Shown here: piece after piece, positions 33,897-46,318 of the stretch
Position numbering within the stretch: the stretch's first letter is position 1
Layout: every line of letters starts with the position of its first letter
Assembly (NCBI GenBank): GCA_037576215.1
Contig: JBANDB010000002.1
Coordinates: 5,022,001 to 5,086,000, forward strand
Length of the DNA stretch: 64,000 nucleotides
Direction of reading: 5' to 3'
Source: Armillaria gallica
Lineage: Eukaryota > Basidiomycota > Agaricomycetes > Agaricales > Physalacriaceae
Notes under the pieces: generated by a model
What the model was told of the DNA's origin: nothing
Seen by the model: the letters and a program-made list of their open reading frames with translations, nothing else
The model's database searches: none
Position numbers and translations under genes: made by a program

Positions 33897-34597
33897 GGTG
33901 CCGTCAAGTTGTGGGAGAAGAAAAAGATGGCTTGGACAAGTCGATGGCAGCGATGAGTATTGGCTGTAGGAAGAGACAGCCGATACAGCGCTGCGTCGCT
34001 GAACGTTGTAGGCGCTGTGAAGGAAGGAAGGGAAGGCTGGCGTGACGGTGCCGTTAATCGTCCGTGGATATGGGAAGACAAAAGGAGCAATGGACCATGG
34101 TGCCTTCTATACCATGAGCTACCTGATGGGCATGCTGAGGTAATAACATCACGGCATCACTTCTTCATGATGTCTTGATATCTGTCGGTGCTCGGCCGGC
34201 CATATGAGGGCCCATGTTCCTCCAGCCACTGTGTTCTATTTATTCCATCCAATCATTCCAACGCGAAGAACTACTCAAGGCCGGGTAGCTCCCACTCCAG
34301 CTACAAAAAGAAAAACAGTAAGCAACGTACTAATACACCCGATACAGCGAGTCCCTACCAATGCTGTACAAGACCTAATAGCAATTAATATATCGGCGCT
34401 CTCGCTGCCAACGAGCATGCGTTGTTCGACAGCACCTCTCGTTATTCAAGCGCCTGTCCGGACGAAGGTTACTCACCGAAATGGACATCCTTGTTGACCG
34501 TGGGAGTTATTACCCGAAATACCCCATTTTAGCCAGCCAAGGACAAACAAACACCAACACACTTTTTGCACTTTTACCACCACGTACATTCGTCAAA
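33897..34597. other. Divergent intergenic region
   Basis: Upstream region shared by the DUF6593 gene (minus) and the histone-chaperone gene (plus). No coding exon is supported; frames here overlap the 5' leader. Confidence 0.5.
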
Positions 34598-35071
34598 ATG
34601 TCGAGCAGCGCAACTGACCCTACTACCGCAACGTGAGTGTGGCTATCATTGATCCTGTCAGTCTTTAACGCGTTCTCGACCCGTTCAGCGGCGCCACCGA
34701 AGCCACCGCAGGGACCGACGCGCCTGTCTCTCCCGCAGTGGACAAAGGCAAAGGCAAGGCGCCCGCCAAAGAACATGACGCGATGGACCAGGACGAAGAA
34801 GATGATGACGATGATGATGACGACGACGATGCCGAGGAAGAAGAAGACGAAGACGAAGAGGTACGCGTCGCGTCGCGTCCCATGAGTTTCCCCGCAGTTG
34901 ACGCGTTTTCAGGATGATGACATGGCTGAGATCGATCCTGCCGCCATTCTCCCCACGTCCCGCCGCACTCGTGGCGCCAGAGTCGACTACACCTCTGCTG
35001 AGGCCCTTTCCAAAGCCGGCTTGACCGAAAAGGATGAGGACGATGACGAGGATGACAAAATGAAGGACTAG
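34598..35071 (+). CDS. CHZ1: CHZ-domain histone H2A.Z-H2B chaperone (Chz1 type)
   Basis: Nuclear chaperone for H2A.Z-H2B dimers, delivering them for SWR1-dependent exchange. Three exons (34598-34632, 34689-34860, 34913-35071) give 121 residues. An N-terminal unstructured part is followed by a long Asp/Glu run, then the CHZ motif with PTSRRTRGARVDYTSAEALS and an acidic C-terminus. The compact size, acidic run and CHZ motif match the family fully. A large minus-strand frame overlapping the acidic run (34665-35138) is a shadow rich in serine and was dismissed. Confidence 0.9.
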
Positions 35072-36908
35072 GGTCGCGGCTGCTTGAATTTGTCAAAATG
35101 TACCTTTTGCTTGTACATTCGTCCGCCCCACGTAGCATGTTCCAAGTCCAGTTGCACTGTTGTTGTTATTAGTAACATGTTATTCACAATGTTGTTCCCG
35201 AGTAAACAATGTTCAATTGTTTTTAGATTCCTGATTTTAAGGCCTCGCGTTCGCCACCCGCAGGCCGCTTTGATATATATCATGCCTTGAGGACGTTGAC
35301 TTTGTAAATCCCTGAACTAACCCGGCGTCGCTGGTTCACCGTTGCGGCCTACCGTCAAGTAAAGCAGGATCTGTCCCTCGGTGATAAGCATCCCAGAGCC
35401 GCTCCGATTTTCTTCCAGATGGAGGAGGAGCTCCCACCGTTCCCACTGTTCGCCTCCCGAAAGTAACTTCATCAGGTACATTCAAAGGCCTCAGGGACCA
35501 TCTTTCGGATTTTGATCCTCAGTGGGTTCGGCTCGACGGAAAGGGAATGAAGTGGGAGTCACCACGCTGCGTCATCAGCGAAGGGTGCGGTGGTGAGGAG
35601 TACGTTCTGAGTCAGTAACATCTCGTACTTTTACCGAGTCACCCATTGTCACTATGACAGCGCGCCCGGTCCAGCACTAAGCGCCAGTCTACCGTAAGCC
35701 AATTTGGCAGATGCTTACCGATCGTGGGACCTCCATAATCATTACTCACCGGTGTACAGTCTATTCGACGGATATTTGGATTCTAATAATATCAGATAAT
35801 ATCCGACGTTCGTTCATCAGCATCATATAACTTAGAAGATCCTGGTGATTCAAAAGACACTCTTTGGAGTTTCACCGTCGCGATGATTTCCCCGAGGACG
35901 AAGCAACCATGATGTGCATGGGGGCGGTGCGCTCTGATCTCAGTTGGTACCTGACTCCCTGTACATACGAAGCGGCGTACGATGGACGTCAATGGTGATT
36001 TCCGGCTGCAGCCGTCTTGCCGACTGATGGTCTAGCCCGGCGAACGAGTGGGCACGGCTACCCATCCGTGATTACATGGCAACTGATTGTGTAGTCAAGA
36101 GCCTCGAGCAGGCAGATTTGGAAGGTGATTACCCTTTTAGGACACGGTGATCAGCCAGCTGGGATGATTATCACGTCGACGTTCGCTTATATGAAGTCTG
36201 TTCAATACAACAACTTCGGAGGGAAGAGATGTGGTTGCAATCATACCACGGGCACGGGCGCGTCAGATGGGATATGGAAGCCAGTGGCGGACTCAAACCA
36301 TATGCTTGCAATGAATGGCAGATATTTCTCTTTACTACATCAAAGTTGGTGCAATGATACGTCGAGTAAAAGTGACCCAGAGTTGAAGTATTCGTGATCT
36401 ATGAGCTTGGCTATCAGCCAGCTATCTCCCCTTCCTTGATATATCACACATTTTAGACAACGAAAGCAGAAGCACAAGCTCAATAACATTCAAAGGAGAC
36501 TGCATCTAGATATTGAGCTTAGTCCTCCTCCAGTGACGCCGCTTAGCGTTGTACTACCGAATGAAAAAATCAGCACCGCAGTAGTACAGGCAAAACAACA
36601 CCCAAACGCACCTGAATTTTAGTATCAGTTTTTAACCGGAACCATTGAGGGATTGGGCGGTTCTGACGTCCAGCCTTTGCCAGGATTCTTTTCGTGCGGA
36701 ACGTCTTTTGAGAAGGCTACACCAGAAACAAGAGTTAGCAGCGTTCGAGCCCATTCCAAAGACACTCACCATCGTTGGATGTCGTGGGATCGATGTTTGT
36801 CGCCGTGGGAAAAATCCGCGATAGCCTGTATAGCTGATGTAAGCATTATCCCACGGGCTGGATTTACGTCATTGTGCGCTGGGGAAATTCAATTTGACCA
36901 CGACGACC
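35072..36908. other. Intergenic region with scattered coding-like scraps
   Basis: No complete gene. Protein-like phrases occur on the plus strand around 35410-35610 (GTFKGLRDHLSDFDPQWVRL) and 35860-35990 (HRRDDFPEDEATMMCMGAVR). They have no start codon or splice partners that I can place, and may be a decayed gene. Confidence 0.35.
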
Positions 36909-37538
36909 ATGCAACTTGGTTGGATAACCTGTCTTTTCTTCATTTCTTTTGTGCTGGCTGCTGAGCCGCCAAAGGAGCTGGAGATTCGTACGACATACAC
37001 TCCTGAGGAATGTACTGTTAAGGCTGCCAAGGGAGATTCTATCAGAGTCCATTATGTGCGCTATATTGTCCCCTACGAGTCGAGTGTCGGGCTGAAGTAA
37101 TACTCTGCAGACTGGGACCTTGCACGCGAACGGAAACAAATTTGACTCGAGGTTCGTACTCTGATCCACGTGAACGATACCAATTCTTAAACTCGAACGT
37201 GTAGTCACGACCGCGGTTCACCGCTCCCTCTTACCCGTGAGACTTTCTCTCGTTGGAAGAGCACTACGTATCTAATGCTGTGGCCGTCTTCCTAGTTGGT
37301 GTAGGCCAAGTCATCCCAGGATGGGATGAAGGTCTCCAGGGCATGTGTCTTAACGAAAAAAGGACGCTCATCATTCCCTCGCACAAGGCATACGGTAAGT
37401 TTCCAAGTGAGCAACAGTCCCAGGCTTACGTCCTTTGTAGGCTCACGAGGGTTCGGGAGTGTGATCCCGCCCAACTCTGCGCTGGTATTCGACGTCGAGC
37501 TGGTTGGCTTGGATTCCAAAGGTCGCGACGAGCTCTAA
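36909..37538 (+). CDS. ER-lumenal FKBP-type peptidyl-prolyl isomerase (FKBP2 type)
   Basis: Folding catalyst of the secretory pathway. Five exons (36909-37055, 37111-37151, 37205-37236, 37296-37394, 37441-37538) give 138 residues. A signal peptide (about residues 1-19) is followed by the FKBP fold: [37 protein letters not shown] and the C-terminal [20 protein letters not shown]. The active-site Tyr, Asp, Val-Ile, Trp and Phe positions are kept. The protein ends in RDEL, an ER-retention variant of HDEL/KDEL. With the HAC1-type factor nearby, it is a plausible target of ER stress control, but no binding element was identified. Confidence 0.93.
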
Positions 37539-37855
37539 GGTGTTGGGGCATAGTAGCTATTGAACCGAATCAGTATAGCTATTGGCTTCTAGTGCAGATT
37601 TATTGTTTTCGGAAGTCTGTGTTCATATAGGCCAATGAATTATTTCCAAATTGAGGCGATGGAAATATTACAGTGTATTGGCACGACTTCTTTTCGGAGC
37701 GGCGTATTTTGTGGTTAAGCTTGTCCAGGGGCTAGCCCAGTTTGGATATTACGTCATGTTCGCACGTGGCGCACGTGGACTAAATCGATTTCCTTCTAAG
37801 AGACAAAGTAACCAATAGCGCCTGTTCCCTCATTTCTACCACTTAGATCTCAACA
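37539..37855. other. Intergenic region before ATG3
   Basis: 3' flank of the FKBP gene and upstream region of ATG3; nothing further seen. Confidence 0.5.
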
Positions 37856-39190
37856 ATGCATGCCATACAGGTATTTCTGTTCCCTTTCCACATGCTTTTC
37901 CCGTCTCATCAAGCATTTAGCAACAATTATTCGCTGTCCGAGAATATCTCAGCCCAGTGAGTACCCTGGTGTCTTGCTTGGCCCAGACCTGATAGGGCTA
38001 TCCAGGTATTGAAAGAGAGTAAATTCAAGGAGCACGGTCGTATCACGCCTGGTCAGCCCTGATGTACCTATCCCTTTCGTCAACACAAAGACTTATCGGA
38101 GTCATACAGAGGAATTTGTGGCGGCAGGAGACTTTCTGGCATACAAGTTTCCAGTTTGGACATGGTCAGTGCGATCCGAACAGCGAGGCGAGCACAACTA
38201 AATCAGGTTTTCCCAGGGAGAAGGGCGACGCCTCCAAGACTCGTGAATATCTCCCAGCTGAAAAGCAATACCTCGTAACACGAGGCGTGCCCTGCCTCCG
38301 ACGAGCGACTTCACTAGCATACACCGACGCCGACGAGGACGCGGAACGATTGCTATCCTTTGGAGACTCTTTCGCCTCGGCTGATGAGAAGGACGAATGG
38401 GTAGAAACTCACGCGGGGAGGAAGCCCAACATGGACTCTGCTGCCAACCCAGGGGAGATCGACGATATCCCAGATCTGGAAGGCCCCGTCGCGGGGCTGT
38501 CGCTGGACTCGTCAGCGCCGGGGGAGATACCTGATCTGGATGATATCCCAGATATGGAGGAGGAAGGGTTGGAGGAGGGCGATGAGGCCACCGCTCCCGC
38601 TCCTACAGCCCCGAAGGCATGCATCGCCAATGCCAAGTGTGTCATTTCACCTAATTGTATGCTACGTTTTATCTGACAGCACGAAAAGCGAGGTGGAAGT
38701 GGCCAACGGCAATCTGCTGCAGGTCCGGACTTACGATGTGATGATCACCTACGACAAGTATTACCAAACACCCCGGATCTGGCTGCTTGGCTACGATGAG
38801 AACAGAACACCCCTGACCCCACCTCAGATATTCCAAGATGTCTCTGCAGACCACGCCCTCAAGACGGTGACCATCGAAGCCTTCCCACATTCAGCGACGT
38901 TGCAAGCCGCGTCGGTGCACCCTTGCAAGCACGCTAGCGTGATGAAGAAGGTCATTGAGCGTATGAATAGCAGCGTCGTAGCAGAGCAGCTGGCCCAACA
39001 AAAGTTGGCGCCAAAGGAGAAGAAGAAGTGGTTCGGGAGGAAGTCAAGCGGTGGCAAAGATGACAAGGTACTCAGTGGAGATGAAGAAGAGGTAGAAGGG
39101 ATGCGGGTAGACTTTTATCTGGTGGTATTTTTGAAGTTCATCGCTTCGATTGTCCCCACGATTGAGGTGGATTCTACCACATCGTTCTGA
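37856..39190 (+). CDS. ATG3: Autophagy E2-like conjugating enzyme Atg3
   Basis: Transfers Atg8 to phosphatidylethanolamine on the autophagosome membrane. Six exons (37856-37870, 37921-37956, 38006-38051, 38110-38164, 38217-38636, 38680-39190) give 360 residues. The N-terminus includes [20 protein letters not shown] and YKFPVWTW. An acidic flexible region follows, then the E2-like core with [18 protein letters not shown] and [12 protein letters not shown], and the catalytic block [19 protein letters not shown], where Cys is the active residue in the HPC motif. The C-terminus has a lysine-rich insert ([14 protein letters not shown]) and [20 protein letters not shown]. All splice phases agree. 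The identification is certain. Confidence 0.96.
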
Positions 39191-39517
39191 GTGGTTTGTA
39201 GTCCCTATAGATTGATACCCGATGATTTGGGTGTATGCTCGTTATTCAGTGTCAGAAGTTTATGTCAATGTATCATATATTTACTTGTATAATTCGTGTA
39301 GGGAACTTGGTATAACTGGAATCGGCTTGGGCTATGGCCGCATCGGCTTCAAGTCGGTAGAGGAACCAGTGCCGAGGAAGATGGTCGTTCGGCACGGCTT
39401 ATTTTTGTGCGCCGCCCGTATCCTGGCTCGACGCGACCAAGACGCGACGTTCATTGCCCAATTGGGGCGAGACGGACACAAGAAAGAGATACTAATCTTC
39501 GCTATCTCCCTGAAAAA

Positions 39518-40218
39518 ATGCTTCGCGCACCCTCTTCGCGTACGCTCGTCCTTTGCTTTCGCCGCTCCTTACATGCATCACAAGGAAATGTAGGTGGGAC
39601 CGCTCTGTTCTTCATCCCTGCCAATTCTGACATATTTTAGACCTTCCCCCGTCCCTACCAACAACAGCGCCAACGCACTGGCTCTCTGAGGACGAACTTC
39701 AGCAGTACATCCCTCCCCTGATGCGCGTAGGCTGGTGCCTAAGATGGTCTACCAAGCTCAAATCCTGCGAACTCTCTTCCGAGTTTCCCATCGCCGGATA
39801 CAAGACCGCTATGCGGTTCATGAACGACATATCTACAATTGCTGATGAAGAGAATGTGAGCGAATAAAATTATCTGATCAAGTAGTTCTAACGGCCTTTT
39901 TTTGAGTAGCATCATCCCGAGCAGGTCGGGTTCGCTAGCAAACGTCTGAGCATCTCGGTTCAGACGCACAGTGCGCTTTCGCCGCCAATTTCTCTTCCGG
40001 AGGGAGCGGCGGGTGAACCTGTGCTGTATAAGTATCCGGGAATCACGCTTCGCGATGTGCGTTTCGCGATGCTCGTGCAAAGACAGTATGTAGAAAAGTA
40101 TCAGCCCAAGCCTCGGAAGCCGCGCGAAGCTCCTGAAGTTCCGGAAGTTTTGACTGATGGATCATTTGCGAAGGGTATCTTGGAGCGTGCGGGTATTACT
40201 TATGCTATAGTGGACTAA
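39518..40218 (+). CDS. Pterin-4a-carbinolamine dehydratase family protein
   Basis: Enzyme of the family that dehydrates 4a-hydroxytetrahydropterins. Three exons (39518-39593, 39641-39855, 39910-40218) give 199 residues. The start MLRAPSSRTLVLCFRRSLHA looks like a mitochondrial presequence. The core contains HWLSEDELQQYIPPL, GYKTAMRFMNDISTIADEEN and then HHPEQVGFASKRLSISVQTH, which is the family active-site motif with both His intact, followed by GITLRDVRFA with its conserved Asp. The first intron uses the donor at 39594; the nearer GT at 39590 gives the wrong phase. A second, diverged family member lies at 46752-47949. Fungal members of this family often act in mitochondria with unclear substrates. 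Confidence 0.85.
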
Positions 40219-40384
40219 GTAAAGGCTCGGTGTTCGGGTCGTACTGCTTAGTTCTACCTATAGAGGAGTGGTTTTGTATTTTCTGATTTTAGAACTAAGG
40301 AGGGAAAAATCAAACGATAGCAATAATATATTGTCCATGTCAGTAGATACAAGAACGCCAGCGCTATATAAAAAGGTTCAACTT
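40219..40384. other. Convergent intergenic gap
   Basis: Short region between two converging stop codons; no other feature. Confidence 0.5.
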
Positions 40385-42601
40385 CTAATCTACATCAGTT
40401 GTGCGTGGATCAGCGCCGCGTTTACCACGTAGGTTCATGACGCCGCCAACTACCGAGCTCATCATATGGCCATAAAAATAGGCAGCCCGTGATAAGACAA
40501 TTTGTTCTACCAAACCACGAAAGTCCGTAATCATTAGGGCCCATGATATCTCTGGATCAAGGTTCCGTCTGTCTGCAATGGTAAGGAGGTCATCCATGAA
40601 AACAGCTCCCTGACTGCGAAACAATTGTAGAACGGTAACGTTGCGTTCGTCTGTTGCGACATAAAACCTTTCGGATTTTTTTTTTGAGCTGTAGTATACG
40701 AAGGTAAAAACCGGATGAACTAACCAGTCGCCTGCAAGCGGGGGTCCCCGACTATATATCCCGTAGTCTGGACCTAGCGTATCTGGCATATCATACGTTT
40801 CCAAAGCTTCCTGCCGTTCATGCAGAGACTCTATCAGCCGTCTTCCGTTTGTCAGGTGTTGCTTTACTCGGTCGATATGTCTCTCTGGAGTATTCTCCAT
40901 GACAAAATTGTACCTGATAACTTCAGGAACGGAATTTCAGCGTGTAATACGTTACGAAGGATGAAGGGGTCTTACAGTCACCACGACGCATATGCGCTGC
41001 CATCCATAGTCGCCCTCCACTAGATCATACAGGCGTTGTACGATAAGATCAGCAAGGGATATTACAGCGTCGATATGTCGTATATCATGGAGGACAACAT
41101 GGAGGTACTCGTTCAATGCAAGTCGAGTTGTAAAGCGCATACCACCCTGTAGATGTGATTAGCTTCCAAAAATACGACTGCCGCATATTTCGGAGAGACC
41201 TACTGGTTTCCGATGATGGTGCAACGGCCCAGAAAGAAGCAACACTTCTTCCTTCCGTCCGGAAAAATCATCCTGAAATCCACGAATAGCAGAACGAGGC
41301 GCGAACTGCTTCATTGGTTCTGTGACAGCTTTGCTCAACTCCATTCCCTTGCTGGGGATATCATCAATACTTCCATAGCATACGCCAAGCATGACAAAGT
41401 GCTTACACAGGCTTGAATGTGTGGAGGACTTCCCAACCATTTTCGACCATGACCTTCTCCAGTTCGCGATCGTCCCAAATGTTCAAAATCTTTGAGTTCG
41501 GTCCCAGTCTAGTGCGACATTTTCAGGTAAATCGCCCTTAAAGGTCGCATGTACCCTATAAGCTTCGTCCTCTCGCTTCCGTGCCTTGATTTCCTCTGGT
41601 ATTTTGTCGACCCTCACTATTTCTTGATCATACCACTCATTCTGGACGACATATAATTCCGGCGTCTTCCCGTAAAAACATTCTTGACATCGCTGGCATG
41701 ATATCTATCTCTTTGCCATTGCCCATTGGAGGCTTCAGCTGTAGGGTTGATACCATGCAGGCGAAGGTAATCAGACACCGTAATGACCGGGTGGCTCTCA
41801 CGAAGGTGGGTGATGTTGATCATGAGATTTATAGGAAGCACCCATCCCATTTGCTCCTCGATGGGGAGCTCGCGCCACTCGTCACTTCCTAACGCATCCC
41901 TTGAGAGGCGTGCTGTCAGTGCTGACTATCAATCAAGGATTCAAGAAATGATGCAAACCCTCTGTTGACCATAGTAAAGTAATCGCCACAAGCTTTGCTG
42001 CGGCATCAAGCCATCAGTAAAGGAAAGCTCAAGATGGAAACTCTCAAACTCACACGCCATATTCGCAGCCTCGCGCATAGATGAATGAAGGTAGAATGAG
42101 TGTACGGCGGAGAAGTTTGGCTTGAAGTAGTGCTGCCTCTATAATATAACGTATCTGACACTACGATAAGCACAGATAAGTATTCATCGCGGGGAGCCTG
42201 CTACTCACATTATTCCATCCTAGGTTCAGGCTATAGTCTCTCGCTAAGAAGCCTTCGGTCGACGAAACAAGCTCCCTCAATGCTTCCAAGCTCAAATGCT
42301 CGGTCTCAGGCAACGGAAAGAGTGTAAGGGGAGAAGGTTCAGAAACGGTCTGACTCTTGGACTCCAGTTGTGGTTCGTTGTGGGTGGAATATCCAGTACG
42401 GTAATGGTCGCCCAGAAATTGCAATTTCGCAACTTTTGATGTTTCTCTGCTGTTCTTCACGCAGGAGAATCCATTATGGTAGAGGATACCAGCAAAATAA
42501 GACATTAAAATGAAGACGCCTACGGTTCCGCAAAGACGTGAAAGGAGGGAAAGTCGTAAAGACCGTCTGTGAGCGGGCGCTGGCCCAGGAAGGAGAGTCA
42601 T
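40385..42601 (-). pseudogene. O-fucosyltransferase-like type II membrane protein, several frameshifts
   Basis: Read on the minus strand from ATG at 42601. A signal anchor (LCGTVGVFILMSYFAGILYH) leads into a Golgi-type glycosyltransferase domain: YIIEAALLQAKLLRRTLILP, EEQMGWVLPINLM, LNIWDDRELEKVMVENGW, GMELSKAVTEPMKQFAPRS, MRFTTRLALNEYLH and WMAAHMRRGD. That last block is the HxRRGD motif of GDP-fucose O-fucosyltransferase-like enzymes. The C-terminal exons run to 40385. Splice sites are mostly intact but single-base losses break the frame at about 41664 (before TPELYVVQNEWYD), about 41505 (before SKILNIWDD), about 41020 (before RLWMAAHM) and at the exon before MENTPERH near 40905. A run of ten A (minus strand) near 40680 is also present. 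Either a pseudogene or a locus with clustered base-calling errors. Confidence 0.75.
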
Positions 42602-43527
42602 GGAAGATTTAACGATAGGAATAGTGTAGGCTTGCCAACATGGAGCTCGGCATGCTATTATAGCCTGCCGATATCAAATCCATGAATGAAACAATCATCG
42701 AGTGGATTTCATGTTAACGTTGATGGAGCTGCTTTGGTAAATAGTAATTGATCTTGGTGTCATAGTAGCCGATCAATGGATCGATGTAAGAGGTCGTGAT
42801 TTGTGATAAAAGATGGTTGGACTCGGCGAATGCGATGCCAATGAAGACTTCACCTCAAATTAAAACGCGAACGCGCGTGTGGTACGCTGCAAGACTCGGT
42901 GTCATCAATATCGTCGATCTCTCGTAAGACGATAGTGTGTCTTACCTGAAAGCAATGACTTTGGTCTATCCATACCATGGGTCAGAGCTGCGCTTTGTAT
43001 TACCCTTATGGCAATCACCGGCCTTCAAATAAGGTGACGATGGACCTATAAATGAACATGACATTCCAAACTGTTGATTTGCAGCTCCGTCCCCGAAAAA
43101 AAGATGTCAGTGCTAAAGGGTATAGGGAGAGGCAATGTTATTTTGGCGCTGTGGGTGCTAGTGTACTTCCGCGTACTGGCTGCAAACCAATAAGTATATC
43201 ATTGAGGAGATGTTCTGGGTACTGGCTGCTGTCAGCGAGGTTCGCGTCGAAGGGCGGAGTTAACGAGAAGCAGAATGTGGTTTCAGAGGTTTCACGGTCT
43301 AGTCAGTAGGTCCCTACAATGTTACATTCGTACAGTACTTTGGTAAGCTTGATTGAGTTTGCCACAATGGATTAGTTGAATAATCCATATGACCCAACTG
43401 AAGACCTGTCAAGTGAATCAGCTGATAGCGGTAGATTAGTTGAATAATCTTATGGAGTCTATGCGAGGCCCCAAGAACGACGTAGAACTTGGGCCATCCT
43501 TTGAATTCCAAGTGCCATATCATCTTT
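42602..43527. other. Intergenic region
   Basis: No gene is supported. It includes the upstream region of the fucosyltransferase-like gene and the 3' flank of the aminotransferase gene. Confidence 0.5.
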
Positions 43528-45457
43528 CTAGGTGGTAGGTGAGAGGCTGGCAAAAACTGAAATTATCGCACTTGCCGTGGTCATGGAAAAAGCTATCCGG
43601 AAGAAGATTACTCCGTATTCTCTACCGGAGGTAGCGATTGATGTTTTCTCCTTGCCTTGCCATGTGCTGATATGAATTGAGCATTGGCGTATTAGATGAA
43701 ATGCTGCATCTCTCACGTATAGTACGATCCTGGCGTGAGTAAAACCTGTTCAAAACTATAAGCGATATAATTCACGGAGCGATGTTCACCAACCTTTTCA
43801 TTAACCAGCTCTTTCCAGAGTTTCCTTTCAAAAGTAGCTTCAGGATCCTCGTTATCGACCTCAGCCTTAACTGCCAAAAAATCCTGGTTCTCTTCCAGAT
43901 AGAGCTTACACCACACAAACATTCCGGCACGCGGAGGGACAAAGCTGAACAACCTAATCTTTGTCCCCTTGTCGTAGACCACTAGACCTTCGTCACTCGT
44001 CCCCGTCTTGATGTCGAATGCTTCACCCAGGGCATCGCATGCCCAATTCCTGCGTACTGCATACTCACGCCTTAACCCGGAAAGCCACTTCAAGTACCCG
44101 CTGATGCCCCAAGACCGCAGTAGCTCTGATAGGATTGCCTGACTCCATCCCGAGGGTGTTTGAGTGGTTACTTCTGTCGCGCGAAGTAAACGTTCCGTGA
44201 AAACAGGGTTACAAGTGAACCACCCGACGCGGTTTCCAGGTGCCAGTGTTTTACTAAAAGTGTCGAGGCGAATCACACGTCCTTCCGTGTCAAAGTTGAG
44301 AAACGTGCGTTCCAGCGAGCTAAGGAACGTCGATTCATCGTAGGAAGGAGCATGGGCGTGGCCATTTTGTTTTCCACTTCCGAATTTGTATTCGTCGAAC
44401 TGGAGAAAATAATAAGGGTCGTCCTCCACAATTATGATATCTGTTCGGTTTTATTGAGTAGGATCAGAAGATAAGGGTGAAAACTCAGCTGGCGTACCAT
44501 ATTTCACACAGATAGCATAAATTTCCTGTTTACGACGAGCAGACATAGTACAGCCAGTCGGGTTTTGCCCCGTAGGAACAGTACTACAAAGGTTCTCAAA
44601 CACGCAAAGATCTGTACAACGAGCACTCACTAAAGGACATGAGGTTGTTTGACGCCTGGATGATCCGAATTCCAGCTACGAAGCGCGTCCTCTAACGCAT
44701 CTGAGCGCATGCCTTCGGCGTCCATCTCGACTACAAACATTGTTGTCGTTAGTGCGTGAAGAAAAAAACGAAAATATTCATACTTGGAGCACCGTTGCAT
44801 CCCATCGGTATCCACAACGCCTGCGCAGTAGGGTATGTCTGCTTCTCTACGAGTATGAAGTCCCCCATCTCACTAAAGCAGAGCATTAGAAAGATTATCG
44901 AAGTATATAATAGATGAGTTACCAAAGTAGGTTGACCACTTTACTCCAACCATCCGTACTACCTTCGTTCAATAACACCTCATAGTTTTTGTAGGCAGGA
45001 CGAAACACAGTACGCGTAAACTCGCGCACATAATTGAGTAGCCACGGAAGTCCAGTACACGGGGCTAATGAATTCCTTCAAAGTCTGGATTCGCGTCCAG
45101 AAATGATGATATACGTACAATACTGCAGGCTAGTCGCCAGATTCACCGCTTGGCCATCATTCTTATCGTTTTTGTGGATGGTTAAGTGTATCAGTTCCCG
45201 CGAAGCGGTGGAGTGCAAATCGACGTTAGAGGAATACACATTGGCCTCTAGATCGACGAAAGGGAACAGAGAAGGGTGAGGAAGACCTCCCGCTAAGCTA
45301 ACCATTCCATCGATAGCCATAAACCCCATGATGTCTATACTACCACGTTAGATAACAAGATCGTGTGAATGGTCGTGACAGACGCACCCTTTAGGGGACT
45401 GGGACTTCGAGAAACGGAGAGAGTGTTCAAATGGTGCCGCAAATCAATTGCCTCCAT
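43528..45457 (-). CDS. PLP-dependent aminotransferase, class I/II (aromatic or 2-aminoadipate type)
   Basis: Cytosolic transaminase. Eight exons on the minus strand (45457-45388, 45334-45119, 45064-44923, 44872-44784, 44730-44631, 44583-44498, 44440-43717, 43666-43528) join in phase into 521 residues. Motifs in order: MVSLAGGLPHPSLFPF, LLNEGSTDGWSKVVN, VEKQTYPTAQALW, YTVPTGQNPTGCTMSARRKQ (cofactor pocket), VEDDPYYFLQF, and DTFSKTLAPGNRVGW with the PLP lysine, then REYGVIFFRIAFSM near the end. This pattern is that of Aro8-like and kynurenine/2-aminoadipate aminotransferases; the precise amino donor cannot be told from sequence. No frameshift or stop was found. Confidence 0.9.
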
Positions 45458-45898
45458 CGTGTATATGAAAGGATCAACGAAGCGAAGCTTTTAGCCAGAG
45501 AAACTTTATAGTGGAAGAAGAGATGAGTCAGGAAAAAATAGAGGCCGGGAAAGACAGTTATGAAATTGAGTCATTCGGATATCCAAGGTCCGAACCGCGT
45601 GCGCGACTGCTACACTTCTATCTGGGGTCGGTCTTGCGACGCCGCGGCGGTGATTTTCAAGCGCAGTATGTGAATGTAGGTCAGGTGATGTTCCTGTAGG
45701 TGCCTGTATTGTCGTCAATGACTCAACCCTCTTTTGCGCGTAGAACAAAACACGTACAGTTAGCTCCACAAAAGATCCTATCAGAACAATGTCAGCGTAG
45801 ACGCACAGGGCCCAGAGCGTCATTGCCCGGTCTTAATAGCTGCGAGGCGTTTGTTGCTGAGTGAGCTAGTTGAAAAAAAAAACTGCCAAGACTGAAGA
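45458..45898. other. Intergenic region
   Basis: Short frames only; a 105-codon minus-strand frame at 45506-45823 has no features I recognise. Confidence 0.4.
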
Positions 45899-46318
45899 TC
45901 AATCAATAGTTCTGTGAGATTCTGATCCGTGAGTGGCTTCGTATTGAGAAAGGCTCCACTGTCCCGAGGCAAAAGCGGGGCCCCAAAGAGCCCAGACAAC
46001 TGAAGGATCAAGTATGTCTCCACTTGTACGTGTTTCGACAAGGAGTTCCCCTGGCACAGGACGTCGAAGATACTCGACGAGACCGGATTTCTCCGGATAG
46101 ATGCCAACGCCAGGCTTGTCAGTGCAGGTTAGTGCGTGCTCCCGAGCAGCATGAGTTTCTTGAAGTCGACAAAGGACAAGGATACGCACCTCATATCCAG
46201 CGCCGAGACGCGTGATGTCGCACCTTAGTAGATGGACAATCAGAGAGCATAAAATACATTTTTTCGTTGACAAGCTTTGACTTGAAGAATGAGAGTTTTG
46301 GATGAACTGCAGACGCAT
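45899..46318 (-). CDS. Hypothetical protein, weak model
   Basis: A minus-strand frame of 139 codons. A likely intron within it, with the donor after GCTGGATATGAG, joins LGAGYE to PGVGIYPEKSGLVEYLRRPV in frame. A second possible intron just after ELLVET leads to LVWALWGPAFASGQWSL. The joined sequence looks like protein but matches no family I know. No clean start context was found, and the 3' end is uncertain. It may be the remains of a larger gene. Confidence 0.3.
   Translation of the reverse strand: MRLQFIQNSHSSSQSLSTKKCILCSLIVHLLRCDITRLGAGYEVRILVLCRLQETHAAREHALTCTDKPGVGIYPEKSGLVEYLRRPVPGELLVETRTSGDILDPSVVWALWGPAFASGQWSLSQYEATHGSESHRTID

Noticed and set aside
33701..34090. 129-codon minus-strand frame upstream of the DUF6593 gene
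   Set aside because: Overlaps exon 1 of the DUF6593 gene in another frame and has no motifs.
34665..35138. 157-codon minus-strand frame with long serine run
   Set aside because: Antisense shadow of the Asp/Glu run in the histone-chaperone gene.
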